A stretch of 64,000 bases of DNA from Ponticoccus alexandrii (GCF_016806125.1 NZ_CP047167.1:49886-113885); one strand, 5' to 3'. Shown: positions 45,313-54,598, numbered from the stretch's first letter. The notes: generated by a model not told the origin, from the sequence alone. Numbers and translations are program-made.

Positions 45313-46680
45313 TTATCCTTGTGCCGGACGGGTGGCGGAGGAAATGGCGGTGGTCAGCTCGTGGATGCTGCCCAGCCGGTCGAGCCGCATCAGCAGGGCA
45401 AAGACCTCTGCGGCGCCCTCGGCGCTGAGGCTGCGGCTGGCGCAGTCGAGGAACTTGGCTTCGAGCATCGCCATGGGCAGCGGCGCCTCGGGGCCGCGTC
45501 CCAGCGGGCTTTCGATGCTCTGGCGGAGTTCTGTGCCATCGGCCATGCGCACGACCACCTCGGCGCCGTAGTCGGGGAAGTCGTCGTGCATGTCTTCCAT
45601 GCGGATCAGGTTCATCACCCGCGTCACCTCGGGGTCGGACAGGGCGCTGTCCTCGAAATGCTCCAGCTTGACGGCGCCGTTCACCAGACCCCGCGCCACC
45701 GCGTAGGGCAGGCTGAACTTGGCGTTGAGCGCGCTGGTGGCGGCGTTGCGGACATGCGGCAGCAGGCGGCGCGGATGCATGCGCACCACCACGTCCTCGA
45801 CGCCTGCGCTGTCGGGCACGGCCCCGTCGTGCAGCGCGATCACCGCGTCGATGGCTGCGTGAACGCTGTAGACGCAGGCGTATTTCTTGATCGAAATGCC
45901 GGGGTTCATCAGGTCGAGCGGATCGCCCCAACCGTCCAGCATCCGCGCCGCGTCGTAATGGCCCTTGCCGTTGAACACCTCGAGGAAGCCCTGCGGGTGT
46001 TCCAGCGCGACGGGCGCGGCCTTGACGCCTTCGGCAGCCATGAGCGCGGCGAACAGGCCATTGCGTGCGGCCAGTCCGGCATGAAGCGGCTTGGTGTCGG
46101 TCCCGAAGTTGGCCTTGATCCCCGAGGCGAGCGAGGCCGCCATGGAAATCGCATTGGCCATGCGGGCCTCGTCCAGCTTCAGCAGGGCGCTTGCGGCGAC
46201 GGCAGCACCGAATATGCCCAGCGTCGCGGTCGGGTGCCAGCCCTTCTCGTAATGGGCGAAATTGACGCCCCGCGCAAAACGCGTCGCGGCCTCTACCCCG
46301 ATCACATAGGCGTCGAGGACCTCGCGCCCGCTGCACCCCAGCGTCTCGGCAATCGGCAGGATCGCCGGGATGATGATGACGGTCGGATGCCCCGAAAGCG
46401 ACTTGCTGGTGTCGTCGAAATCAAGCGCATGGCCGGACACGCCGTTCACGAAGGCGGCGTCCAGCCGTCCCAGACGCTCGTGCCGGCCAAGCACGTGACA
46501 GGGGCCGGTGCCCTGAACGCCGGACAAAAGCGCGGCCTGCGTGGTGGCGGACGGGGCGCCCAGCAGCGCGCATCCGATCATGTCCGCGATGGCCTCGCGG
46601 GCGAAACCCAGCGCCGCGGGATCGAAGGTCGCCGGATCGAGCGCCAGCGCGCGTCGGGCCAGCTCATTTGAAAGTGACAT
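45313..46680 (-). CDS. MmgE/PrpD family protein, paralogue 2
   Basis: The 455-residue protein shares HALDFDDTSKSLSGHPTVII, KGWHPTATLGIFGAAVAASA, NFGTDTKPLHAGLAARNG and ISIKKYACVYSVHAAID with its neighbours. Where the others have a PCC motif (HPCCGS, YPCCAF), this one has YACVYS, so one cysteine is lost. The ATG at 46678-46680 is taken. It lies 5 nt from the start of paralogue 1. Confidence 0.88.
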   Translation of the reverse strand: MSLSNELARRALALDPATFDPAALGFAREAIADMIGCALLGAPSATTQAALLSGVQGTGPCHVLGRHERLGRLDAAFVNGVSGHALDFDDTSKSLSGHPTVIIIPAILPIAETLGCSGREVLDAYVIGVEAATRFARGVNFAHYEKGWHPTATLGIFGAAVAASALLKLDEARMANAISMAASLASGIKANFGTDTKPLHAGLAARNGLFAALMAAEGVKAAPVALEHPQGFLEVFNGKGHYDAARMLDGWGDPLDLMNPGISIKKYACVYSVHAAIDAVIALHDGAVPDSAGVEDVVVRMHPRRLLPHVRNAATSALNAKFSLPYAVARGLVNGAVKLEHFEDSALSDPEVTRVMNLIRMEDMHDDFPDYGAEVVVRMADGTELRQSIESPLGRGPEAPLPMAMLEAKFLDCASRSLSAEGAAEVFALLMRLDRLGSIHELTTAISSATRPAQG

Positions 46681-46700
46681 GGGGGTCCTCCAAGTGTCGT

Positions 46701-48059
46701 CTAGGTCGTGGCCGCCTTGGCGGCGCGGCTGATGGCGGCGGAGAGCGGCGCAAGGCTTTGCAGCCGCTGCAGCGACATCAGCGTGTCGAAAAGCGTTCCG
46801 GCCTCCGCCTCTGTCAGGCAGACCGAGACGCAGTCGTCGAACTTCGTGCGGAACTCGGCGTCGCTCATCGGGTTGGCGGGATCGCGGCCCATGGCGACCG
46901 TGGCCGAGGACGAAAGGCGCTGGCCGTCCTGCAGGGTGACATGCACATGCCCGAGCGACAGGTCGTCTTCGTGGGCGCCAAGCGTGACCTTTGTTGCAAG
47001 CGCGCGCGCCTGCGGATCCTGCACGCGCGCGGGCGTGAAGTCGCCAAGGCTGACAGTGCCATCCAGCAGGGCGCGGGCGGTCAGGTACTGGGTCGAGAAC
47101 TTCGCATCCAGCCCGTCGGTCGGATCGGGGCGGTCGATGTTGCGCAGGCGCCTGCCGTTCAGAACCACCTCGATATCGGTGATGGCGCGCGCGCCGATCT
47201 GGTCGCGCAGCGCGACGGCGGCGTCGATGGCGCAATGCACGAAGGCGCAGCAGGGGTATTGCTTGACGGCGATGCCCGGCGAGAGCAGCGCGTAGTCCGT
47301 ACCCCAGCCCCGCGTGACCGGTTCGAGATCCCCGGCCTCGCTACCGCCGAAGGCCTTGAGAAAGCCAAAGCGGTGTTCCAGCGCCGTCTCGCGCGCGGTG
47401 TATCCGGCCTCTGCCAGCAGGGCGGCCTGCAGCCCGTTGCGGTTGGCCTGACCAGCGTGGAAGGGCTTGGTCATGGTGCCGGAATTGGCGCGCAGCCCCG
47501 CCGCGCTGGAGGCGGCGATCGCGATGGCCACGGCCATGCGATCTGCGTCGAGCCCGATCAGTCGTCCGCAGGCCACCGCGCAGCCGATCACGCCCAGCGT
47601 CACGGTGGGATGCCAGCCGCGATCCGCATGGGCGGGATTGGCGACGCGCGCCAGACGGATCTCTGCCTCGAGACCCGCCACAAAGGCGATGAGCACCTCT
47701 GCCCCGGACGAGCCGCGCGCCTCGGCCAGCGCGAAGAGCGCCGGCACGATGGAGACCGAGGGATGCCCATCCATTTCGAGATTACAGTCGTCGAAATCGA
47801 GCGCGTGTGCGGCAATGCCGTTGCGCTGCGCCGCGTCGAGCGGGTGCAGCATCATAGCGGAGCCGAAGACCTGCGAGGGGCCCGGCGCGGCGGGGAACAC
47901 GCTCTCCGAGATCCGCGCGACGGGTGTGTCGATGCCTGCAAGCGCGCAGGCCAGCGTGTCCGCGAAGGCGCGCGTGGCCCAGTCCGCCGCTGCGGGCGTC
48001 AGGTCGTCCGGGGCCAGCCCGGACGTCAGCCGCGCCAGGGTCAGTGTCAGTGAGGACAC
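46701..48059 (-). CDS. MmgE/PrpD family protein, paralogue 3
   Basis: The 452-residue protein starts with GTG after AGGAGA. Family marks are HALDFDDCNLEMDGHPSVSI, RGWHPTVTLGVIGCAVACGR and VKQYPCCAFVHCAIDAAV. It is the first of the three paralogues and directly follows the amino-acid transporter, 27 nt after its ATPase gene. Three different copies in a row suggest a heteromeric or stepwise use, not simple duplication. Confidence 0.88.
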   Translation of the reverse strand: MSSLTLTLARLTSGLAPDDLTPAAADWATRAFADTLACALAGIDTPVARISESVFPAAPGPSQVFGSAMMLHPLDAAQRNGIAAHALDFDDCNLEMDGHPSVSIVPALFALAEARGSSGAEVLIAFVAGLEAEIRLARVANPAHADRGWHPTVTLGVIGCAVACGRLIGLDADRMAVAIAIAASSAAGLRANSGTMTKPFHAGQANRNGLQAALLAEAGYTARETALEHRFGFLKAFGGSEAGDLEPVTRGWGTDYALLSPGIAVKQYPCCAFVHCAIDAAVALRDQIGARAITDIEVVLNGRRLRNIDRPDPTDGLDAKFSTQYLTARALLDGTVSLGDFTPARVQDPQARALATKVTLGAHEDDLSLGHVHVTLQDGQRLSSSATVAMGRDPANPMSDAEFRTKFDDCVSVCLTEAEAGTLFDTLMSLQRLQSLAPLSAAISRAAKAATT

Positions 48060-48086
48060 GGGGATTTCTCCTGTCTGCGAGGGCGG

Positions 48087-48884
48087 TCAGTGCTTGAGGA
48101 TCTGGTCGAGGAAGTTGCGCGTGCGCGGGCTCTTCGGGTTGTTGAAGAACTCCTCGGGCGTGCCGCTTTCAACGATCTGGCCGTCGGCCATCAGGACGAC
48201 GTTGTCCGCGACGGTGCGGGCAAAGCCCATCTCGTGCGTGACGCAGACCATGGTCATGCCGCTTTCCGCCAGCTCGATCATGGTGTCGAGAACCTCCTTG
48301 ATCATCTCGGGGTCAAGCGCCGAGGTCGGTTCGTCGAAGAGCATGATCTCGGGCTGCATGCAGAGCGACCGGGCGATGGCCACGCGCTGCTGCTGTCCGC
48401 CTGAGAGTTGCAGGGGATACTTGTGGGCCTGTTCGGGGATGCGGACCTTTTCGAGGTAGTGCATCGCAAGCTCCTCGGCGGCCTTCTTCTTCATCTGGCG
48501 CACCAGCATCGGCCCGAGCGTGAGGTTGTCGATCACGCTCAGGTGCGGGAACAGGTTGAAGGACTGGAACACCATACCGATGTTGCGGCGGATCGCCTCG
48601 ATGTTCTTGATGTTCTCGGTCAACTCGATGCCGTCGACGATGATCTGGCCCTGCTGGTGCTCTTCCAGCCGGTTGATGCAGCGGATCAGCGTGGACTTGC
48701 CCGACCCGGAGGGGCCGCAGATCACCACGCGCTCTCCTTTCGCGACAGAGAGGCTGACGTCCTGCAGAACTTTGAAGGATCCGAACCACTTCGAGATGTT
48801 GCGGATCTCGATCATCGGCTCTTCGGCGGGCGAAACATGGCTCTGAGCCGAGGCTGCGCGGGTGTTCGTGTCGATTGCGGTCAT
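48087..48884 (-). CDS. aapP: General L-amino-acid ABC transporter ATPase (AapP/BztD)
   Basis: The 265-residue ATPase has Walker [11 protein letters not shown]-loop [14 protein letters not shown], signature [12 protein letters not shown], Walker [15 protein letters not shown] and [10 protein letters not shown]. It is the last transporter gene in the operon, 22 nt after the second permease. It drives uptake of acidic and other L-amino acids in this system. Confidence 0.9.
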   Translation of the reverse strand: MTAIDTNTRAASAQSHVSPAEEPMIEIRNISKWFGSFKVLQDVSLSVAKGERVVICGPSGSGKSTLIRCINRLEEHQQGQIIVDGIELTENIKNIEAIRRNIGMVFQSFNLFPHLSVIDNLTLGPMLVRQMKKKAAEELAMHYLEKVRIPEQAHKYPLQLSGGQQQRVAIARSLCMQPEIMLFDEPTSALDPEMIKEVLDTMIELAESGMTMVCVTHEMGFARTVADNVVLMADGQIVESGTPEEFFNNPKSPRTRNFLDQILKH

Positions 48885-48906
48885 GACGACAATCCTTTCC
48901 GGGGGC

Positions 48907-50028
48907 TCAGATGCGGCCCGTGTTGATCCATTTTTCGACTTGCCGCGCGTAGAGCGACAGGGCGTAGCCGAAGAAGAGGTAGATGGCGGCGACGAAGAGG
49001 TATGCCTCGACGTAGTAGCGGCGCCACAGAGGGTCCTGCATCACGGCGGTGGTGGCCGTGAGGATGTCGAAGAGGCCGATGATGATCACGAAAGAGGTGT
49101 TCTTCATCGCCGCGATGATGTGATTGGTGATCGCGGGCAGGCTGATGCGCAGCGCCTGCGGCAGGATGATGCGCCGCGTGGTCTGCCAGTAGCTCAGGTT
49201 CAGCGAATCCGCCGCCTCGTACTGGCCCTTCGGAATGGCCTGAAGGCCGCCCCGGATGACCTCTGCCTGATAGCAGGCGAAGAAGACGGCGATGCCCACG
49301 GTGATCCGCAGCAGCTTGTTCACCTCGACCCCGGCGGGCAGGAACAGCGGGAAGACGTTGACCGCGACGAAGAGGATCGTGATCAGGGGCACGCCGCGAA
49401 GCGCCTCGATGAAGACCACCGACACGCCCTTGGCCACCGGCAGCGGAGAGCGCCGGCCAAGCGCCAGCAGCACGGCCACCGGCATCCCGATCAGGACCGT
49501 CCCCGAGAACAAAAGCATGGTCAGCGGCAGGCCGCCCCAGTCGGTGCTGGGCACGAAGGGCATGCCGAAGACGCCGCCGAACAGCAGGGTGAAGATCGAG
49601 ACCACCGCGAAGATCCACAGCGGCACCAGAAGCTTGAGGTTCCAGAAGCGCGGCATCAGGGAAACGACGACGGTGACGAGGTAGATCACCATCATGATGA
49701 CCAGCCGCCAGTGCTCTTCGTAGGGATAGAGGCCGAACAGCATCGGGCGGTGCTTTTCCGCGATCACTGCCCAGCAGGCGCCTGCGGCGGCCCGGCAGAC
49801 TTCGGGGTCGTCGGTGTAGAAGACCGCGTCCAGAACGCCCCAGTTCAGCAGGAACCAGGCGAAGCGGGCGAGGCAGGCGGCCACGAAGACCGTCAGGATG
49901 CCCTGCGGGATCGAGTTGAAGAGGTTCTTCTTCATCCACTGCCCGATGGGCAGGGTGGCATCGGGATCGAACTCGTCGGCGGTGTGGATGATCCGGTCGA
50001 CTTTGGGTGCGTCGGCTGAACTCGTCAT
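48907..50028 (-). CDS. aapM: General L-amino-acid ABC permease (AapM/BztC)
   Basis: The 373-residue permease is longer than simple amino-acid permeases because of an extra N-terminal region (about 1-150), as in AapM/BztC. The EAA loop is [20 protein letters not shown] with [18 protein letters not shown]. It pairs with the AapQ-type permease, whose stop is 5 nt upstream. Confidence 0.9.
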   Translation of the reverse strand: MTSSADAPKVDRIIHTADEFDPDATLPIGQWMKKNLFNSIPQGILTVFVAACLARFAWFLLNWGVLDAVFYTDDPEVCRAAAGACWAVIAEKHRPMLFGLYPYEEHWRLVIMMVIYLVTVVVSLMPRFWNLKLLVPLWIFAVVSIFTLLFGGVFGMPFVPSTDWGGLPLTMLLFSGTVLIGMPVAVLLALGRRSPLPVAKGVSVVFIEALRGVPLITILFVAVNVFPLFLPAGVEVNKLLRITVGIAVFFACYQAEVIRGGLQAIPKGQYEAADSLNLSYWQTTRRIILPQALRISLPAITNHIIAAMKNTSFVIIIGLFDILTATTAVMQDPLWRRYYVEAYLFVAAIYLFFGYALSLYARQVEKWINTGRI

Positions 50029-50033
50029 GATCG

Positions 50034-51233
50034 TCAGCGCTCCTTGATCGCCACGAGGCGGTTGTAGACATTCATGAAGGTCGACGTGATCAGGCTTACC
50101 GTCAGGTAGACCATCATCATCACCGCGATTGCCTCGACGGCCTGCCCGGTCTGGTTCATGGCGGTGTTGCCGATGTTCACGAGGTCGGGGTAGCCCACGA
50201 CGACCGCGATGGAGCTGTTCTTGATCAGGCTCACGTACTGGCTGGTCAGCGGCGGGACGATGACGCGCAGGGCCTGCGGCAGCACCACGTAGCGCATGAC
50301 GAACCGCGTCCTGAGGCCGATGGAGCGGGCGGCCTCGATCTGGCCGGTCGGCGTGGCCTGAAGGCCGGCGCGCACGATCTCGGCGATGAAGCCCGAGGCA
50401 TAGAGCGCGATCCCGATCAGCAGGGCGGTGAACTCGGGCGAGATGGTGACGCCGCCGCGGAAGTTGAACCCCTTCAGCGCCGGAACGCTCAGGGCCGTGG
50501 GCGCGCCACCCAGAAGCCAGACCAAGGCGGGCAGGCCGAAGATCAGCCCGATGGAGGGCCAGAGCATCGAGATGTAGCGGCCTGTCTTCTCGCGGTGGCG
50601 ACGCGCGAGGTATCCACCGAGGATCGACAGCACGATCCCGGCGAGGCAGGCATAGATTATCGGTCCGTGGATCGGATCGGTGGCGGGGACCGCGAAGGAC
50701 AGGCCCCGGTTGGTCAGGAAGGCGAAGCCACCGAAGTCGATGGCCTCCCGCGCGCCGGGCAGATTGCGCAGCACAACCGCCCAGAAGATCACCTGAAGGA
50801 TCACCGGGACGTTGCGGACGATCTCGACGTAGCCGGTCGCGACCTTCGACAGAAGCCAGTTGCTGGACACCCGCGCGAAGCCCACGGAAAAGCCGAGGAT
50901 CGTCGCCAGCAGAATCCCCGCCGCCGAGACGCGCAGCGTGTTCAGCAGGCCCACGAGGAAGGCCCGCGCGTAACTGTCGGTCGCGTTGTAGGCAATCGGC
51001 GTTTCACCGATGTCGAACTGGGCGTCCTGCTGGAGAAAGCCGAACCCGGTCGCGATGCTCTGCGCCCGCAGGTTCTCGACGACGTTGTTGTAGAGGAAAA
51101 GCCCGGCCATGACGACGAGGGCCGCCATCACGACCTGTGTCGCAATCGTCCGGAATGTCTTGCTGTAGATGATCGATCCAAGCGTTGCGCGCGGCTTCTG
51201 ACCGCCTCGAATGCTGCCGTCGAGGTGAGACAC
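50034..51233 (-). CDS. aapQ: General L-amino-acid ABC permease (AapQ/BztB)
   Basis: The 399-residue permease has a long N-terminal part with one helix and periplasmic loop before the channel domain, as in AapQ/BztB. The EAA loop reads TGQIEAARSIGLRTRFVMRY then VVLPQALRVIVPPLTSQYV. It follows the binding-protein gene with a strong hairpin between. Confidence 0.9.
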   Translation of the reverse strand: MSHLDGSIRGGQKPRATLGSIIYSKTFRTIATQVVMAALVVMAGLFLYNNVVENLRAQSIATGFGFLQQDAQFDIGETPIAYNATDSYARAFLVGLLNTLRVSAAGILLATILGFSVGFARVSSNWLLSKVATGYVEIVRNVPVILQVIFWAVVLRNLPGAREAIDFGGFAFLTNRGLSFAVPATDPIHGPIIYACLAGIVLSILGGYLARRHREKTGRYISMLWPSIGLIFGLPALVWLLGGAPTALSVPALKGFNFRGGVTISPEFTALLIGIALYASGFIAEIVRAGLQATPTGQIEAARSIGLRTRFVMRYVVLPQALRVIVPPLTSQYVSLIKNSSIAVVVGYPDLVNIGNTAMNQTGQAVEAIAVMMMVYLTVSLITSTFMNVYNRLVAIKER

Positions 51234-51267
51234 GAGTCACTCCTGCCTATGGAAGAGAAATTGCGAT

Positions 51268-51305
51268 GCCCGTGCCGCCCGCCCGCGATAGGGGGCGGCA
51301 CGGGC
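51268..51305 (-). terminator. 13-bp hairpin between binding protein and permease
   Basis: GCCCGTGCCGCCC at 51268-51280 and GGGCGGCACGGGC at 51293-51305 are perfect inverted copies with a 12-nt loop. It sits just after the binding-protein stop, as in the other two ABC operons of the window. Confidence 0.7.
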
Positions 51306-51312
51306 CCGGCAC

Positions 51313-52347
51313 TTACTTGATCGGGAAGCCGTAGAGCAGGCCGCCGTCGGTCCATTGGGTGTTCAGGTCACGATCCAGCTGCACCGGGCTGTCCGGGCCG
51401 AAGTGGCGGTCGTAGATCTCGGCATAGTTGCCGACCTGCGTGATGACGTCGTAGGCCCAATCTTCGGTCAGCCCCAGCTTGGACCCGTAATCCCCCGTGG
51501 TGCCCAGAAGCGACATGACGTCCACGTCGTCAGAGCTGCGCATCTCTTCGGCGTTCTCGGAGGTCACGCCCAGTTCCTCGGCGTTGAAGGTAGCATAGAC
51601 CACCCATTTTACGATGTCGTACCACTGGTCATCGCCTTGCCGGACCGCCGGGGCCAGCGGCTCTTTCGAGAAGATGCCGGGGAGGAGAACATGCTCTTCG
51701 GGGTCGGTGGTGTCATAGGCACGCACGCCGGGCAGCGCGGCCTTGTCCTTGGTCAGTGCGTCGCAGCGGCCCGTCACGTAGGCGTCGACAAGCTGCTTGT
51801 TGTTCTCGATCACGACCGGCGTGTATTCCATGCCGCGCGACGCAAAGATCTGCGCCACGTTGCGTTCGGTGGTCGATCCGGGCGCGACGCAGATGGTGGC
51901 GCCATCGAGGTCTTCGACGGTTTCCACGCCCGATCCCGCATGAACCAGAAAGCCGGTGCCGGTGTAGAAGACCGGCGGCGCAAAGTTCAGACCCAGCGCG
52001 GTGTCGCGGCCCAGCGTCGCGGTGACGTTGCGGACCAGCACGTCGACTTCACCGGACTGGATCGCAGGAAAGCGCTGCTGAGAAGAAAGCGCGACAAAGC
52101 GCACCTTGTCCGCGTCCCCGAAGATCGCGGCGGCAATCGCGCGGCAATAGTCGACTTCCAGCCCTGCCCAGTTGCCCTGGCTGTCGGGCGCGGCAAAGCC
52201 GTGGCGGGCCGGGTGCACGCCGCACAGCACTTCGCCGCGGCTTTTGACGGAGGCCAGCGTGTCGCCCGAATCGGCCTGCGCCGTCGTGGCAAGTGTCGCG
52301 ACGCCGATGAGCGCGCCGTAGCTCAGGCTTTTGAAAATATTCGTCAT
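51313..52347 (-). CDS. aapJ: General L-amino-acid binding protein (AapJ/BztA)
   Basis: The 344-residue periplasmic protein has a signal peptide (MTNIFKSLSYGALIGVATLA, AQA cleavage) and the AapJ-type core VKSRGEVLCGVHPARHGFAA, GLEVDYCRAIAAAIFGDADK, RNVTATLGRDTALGL and DGATICVAPGSTTERN. It is the first gene of the transporter operon and is divergent from the metC-like gene. Confidence 0.93.
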   Translation of the reverse strand: MTNIFKSLSYGALIGVATLATTAQADSGDTLASVKSRGEVLCGVHPARHGFAAPDSQGNWAGLEVDYCRAIAAAIFGDADKVRFVALSSQQRFPAIQSGEVDVLVRNVTATLGRDTALGLNFAPPVFYTGTGFLVHAGSGVETVEDLDGATICVAPGSTTERNVAQIFASRGMEYTPVVIENNKQLVDAYVTGRCDALTKDKAALPGVRAYDTTDPEEHVLLPGIFSKEPLAPAVRQGDDQWYDIVKWVVYATFNAEELGVTSENAEEMRSSDDVDVMSLLGTTGDYGSKLGLTEDWAYDVITQVGNYAEIYDRHFGPDSPVQLDRDLNTQWTDGGLLYGFPIK

Positions 52348-52398
52348 TTGTACCTCTCTCTGCAGTGTTTGGGCCGGGCTGGATCCCGGCTTGCTTTT

Positions 52399-52440
52399 AG
52401 CGATCGCTCGTCATTGACGATCAATGAACTAATGTATACA
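52399..52440. promoter_or_regulatory. Palindrome cluster in the aapJ/metC divergent promoter
   Basis: Three inverted repeats lie within 42 bases: AGCGATCGCT (52399-52408), TCATTGA-CGA-TCAATGA (52411-52427) and TGTATACA (52433-52440). TGTATACA fits the general pattern of FCD-type GntR operators. The cluster is about 50-95 bases from both start codons, so a factor bound here could control both units. Confidence 0.5.
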
Positions 52441-52493
52441 GATGTTTTTTAAAGAATGCAATGATCCAAGTTACCGCAGCGAGGACGTGATCC

Positions 52494-53660
52494 ATGACCT
52501 TTGAAGAATCAGGAGCCGATACGCGGCTGACCCATTGCGGCCGCGAACCGCAGCAGCACCACGGGGCGGTCAGCACGCCTGTTTACCGGGCGTCGACGAT
52601 CTTGTTCGACACCCTGGCCGAGCTCGATTCGAAAGAAGGAAAGCGGCTGCGGTACGGGCGGCGGGGTACGCCGACCACCCATTCGCTCGAGGATGCCATC
52701 TGCGCGCTCGAAGGCAGCGACAAGGCGCTTGCCACGCCCTCGGGGGTCAGCGCGATCTCGAACATCCTGATGTGCTTCGCCAAGCCGGGTGCGCACTTCC
52801 TGGTCAGCGACAGTTCTTACGGGCCGACGCGCAAGTTCTGCGAGTTCGTGCTGCGCAATCTTGGCGTCGAGACCACCTACTACGATCCCACCATCGGCGC
52901 CGGGATCGAGGCGCTGGTCCGCCCAGAAACAGCGCTGATCTGGATGGAAAGCCCCGGTTCGCACACCTTCGAGGTGCAGGACGTCGACGCGATCGTCGCC
53001 GTGGCCCGCAGTCACGGCATCAAGACGGCTATCGACAACACGTGGAGCGGCGGATTCTTCCTGCAGCCGATGCAGCAAGGCGTCGACATTTCCATGCAGG
53101 CGGGAACCAAGTATATCTCGGGCCACTCGGACATCATGCTGGGCACCATCGCCTGCACCGAAGAGGTCTATGGCCCGCTGCGCGAGACCTACCTGCGTCT
53201 CGGTCTCTGCCTCGGCGCGGACGATGCGTTCCTTGCCCTGCGCGGATTGCGCACCCTGCCGGTTCGGATGCGCCAGCACCACGCCAGCGGCCTTCAGGTT
53301 GCCGACTGGCTGGCGCAGCAACCCGAGGTCATCCGCGTCATGCATCCCGCGCGGCCGCAGGACCCGCATCATGCGCAATGGAAACGGCAGTTCACCGGGG
53401 CGTCCGGGTTGTTCGGCTTCGTCCTCGCCGAAACGGACCGCACCCGGCTGGCGCGCCTCTTCGATCACCTCGAACTCTTCGGCATGGGGTCAAGCTGGGG
53501 TGGCTTCGAAAGCCTTCTGGTGCCCAGCAACCCCGCCGTCTACCGCACGGCGACCGAGTGGGAGCCGGCGGGCCAAACGGTGCGTATTCACGTCGGACTT
53601 GAGGATCCCGCAGACCTGATCCGGGACCTGCGTGCCGGTTTCGATAGACTGGGTGCCTGA
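52494..53660 (+). CDS. metC: Cystathionine beta-lyase-like PLP enzyme
   Basis: The 388-residue Cys/Met-metabolism enzyme has PLP Lys206 in SMQAGTKYISGHSDIMLG, the RYGRRGTPTTHSLEDAICAL substrate segment, SDSSYGPTRKFC and the DNTWSGGFF aspartate region. It would break the C-S bond of cystathionine or another cysteine conjugate, giving pyruvate and ammonia. Its divergence from an amino-acid transporter suggests catabolic use. The ATG follows GCGAGGACG. Confidence 0.85.
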   Translation: MTFEESGADTRLTHCGREPQQHHGAVSTPVYRASTILFDTLAELDSKEGKRLRYGRRGTPTTHSLEDAICALEGSDKALATPSGVSAISNILMCFAKPGAHFLVSDSSYGPTRKFCEFVLRNLGVETTYYDPTIGAGIEALVRPETALIWMESPGSHTFEVQDVDAIVAVARSHGIKTAIDNTWSGGFFLQPMQQGVDISMQAGTKYISGHSDIMLGTIACTEEVYGPLRETYLRLGLCLGADDAFLALRGLRTLPVRMRQHHASGLQVADWLAQQPEVIRVMHPARPQDPHHAQWKRQFTGASGLFGFVLAETDRTRLARLFDHLELFGMGSSWGGFESLLVPSNPAVYRTATEWEPAGQTVRIHVGLEDPADLIRDLRAGFDRLGA

Positions 53661-53661
53661 T

Positions 53662-53820
53662 CCCAGAATTTGATGGTGCGATCCACTCGCCGCCCGGGTC
53701 GAGCGTCGCCTGCACCATGCGCCAGGTGCCGACGATACCGTTCGGCTGAGCCTCTTGCGCCGGCGCGGGGCGGGCGGCCATTGAAGGGGTGAAGAGGGTT
53801 GCCATGGATCTGAAGGTCAT
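53662..53820 (-). pseudogene. N-terminal fragment of a lipocalin-like domain protein
   Basis: Starting at 53820, the frame reads MTFRSMATLFTPSMAARPAP, then NGIVGTWRMVQATLDPGGEW IAPSNSG as two short pieces. The GTWRMVQAT pattern is the start of lipocalin-like domains. Homology ends two bases from the metC-like stop, so the rest was lost when the region rearranged. Confidence 0.5.
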
Positions 53821-53823
53821 GGG

Positions 53824-54091
53824 GGCTCTGTTGCACAAATCGGCTGAATGCCGAGGTTCCCCTTTCCCGGGACGGACTTATCCCACAGCTTCCGTGACGG
53901 CTATGCCGAGCGAGGTGTAGCCGTTCAGGACAGCGACGCGGACCTGAAGCTCGGCGACCTGTCGGTCGAAGTCCCGCGCCATGAGCCGCTGGCCCGGCAG
54001 TTTGACACAATGCATCCACCGACCGGCCGGGTATTTACGAAGGAAATGTCCCGAGAGGGTTCGTTTCGACGCGGCTTCGGTGGTGGTATCC
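53824..54091 (-). mobile_element. IS5-family end with transposase C-terminus
   Basis: An IS end GGCTCTGTTGCACAAAT lies at 53824-53840. Inside it, on the minus strand, 53878-54015 encodes MHCVKLPGQRLMARDFDRQV, AELQVRVAVLNGY and TSLGIAVTEAVG, the C-terminus of an IS5-family transposase. A further piece (GYHHRSRVET at 54062-54091) is separated from this tail by about 46 foreign or rearranged bases. The rest is missing. Confidence 0.75.
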
Positions 54092-54121
54092 GCTCCATCG
54101 TCGCCACAGGGCGCGGCCGAG

Positions 54122-54520
54122 TTATTTCGCCGCGCGCAGCGCCTCGTTTCGGGCGGCCGCGCCAGCGTCGGTCTTCCATCGCTTGGCGTTCTTGCGGAGC
54201 GGGATGACGGCGTGGGGGCTCGGTAAAAGGCCCGCGATCCCGGCCGTCATGAGACTGGCATCGTCGAAATCCGAAAGGCGGATCCGGCCGGTTGTCACGG
54301 CCTTGGCGGTCATGCCGTGCCGCGTGGTTAGGGCCGCCATGCTGCCGTTATGCGCGGCCTGCCCCTCATGCAGGGGCTTCACCGACGTGCCGAAATTGGA
54401 TTTCAGACCCGAGGCCATCGACACGGTCATCGCCAGCGCCGTGGTCATCTGGTCTTCGCCCAGATCCAGCATCCGTCCCGCCGCCGCACCGAAAACGCCC
54501 GGCGTCGCTGTCGGGTGCCC
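54122..54520 (-). pseudogene. Deleted fourth MmgE/PrpD copy
   Basis: The frame contains HPTATPGVFGAAAGRMLDLG, MASGLKSNFGTSVKPLHEGQ, AAHNGSMAALTTRHGMTA and then directly KAVTTGRIRLSDFDDASLM. In paralogue 1 these last two blocks are separated by more than 100 residues, so an in-frame deletion joined them. N- and C-terminal parts are gone. It shows that at least four such genes once existed here. Confidence 0.8.
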
Positions 54521-54598
54521 ATCGGACCTCCGGCCGGCCCGAGGCATACGGCTTTCTCTTGCCGGAGGCTGACGGCATAGCGGCGCTAGGTTAGCGGC

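Noticed and set aside
45289..46671. Long plus-strand frame opposite MmgE/PrpD paralogue 2
   Set aside because: Shadow of a conserved gene; composition and lack of motifs argue against coding.
42603..52464. A 14-base exact repeat AAAGAATGCAATGA as a functional element on its own
   Set aside because: Matches of this length are expected by chance a few times in 64 kb; it is mentioned only as support beside the palindromes.
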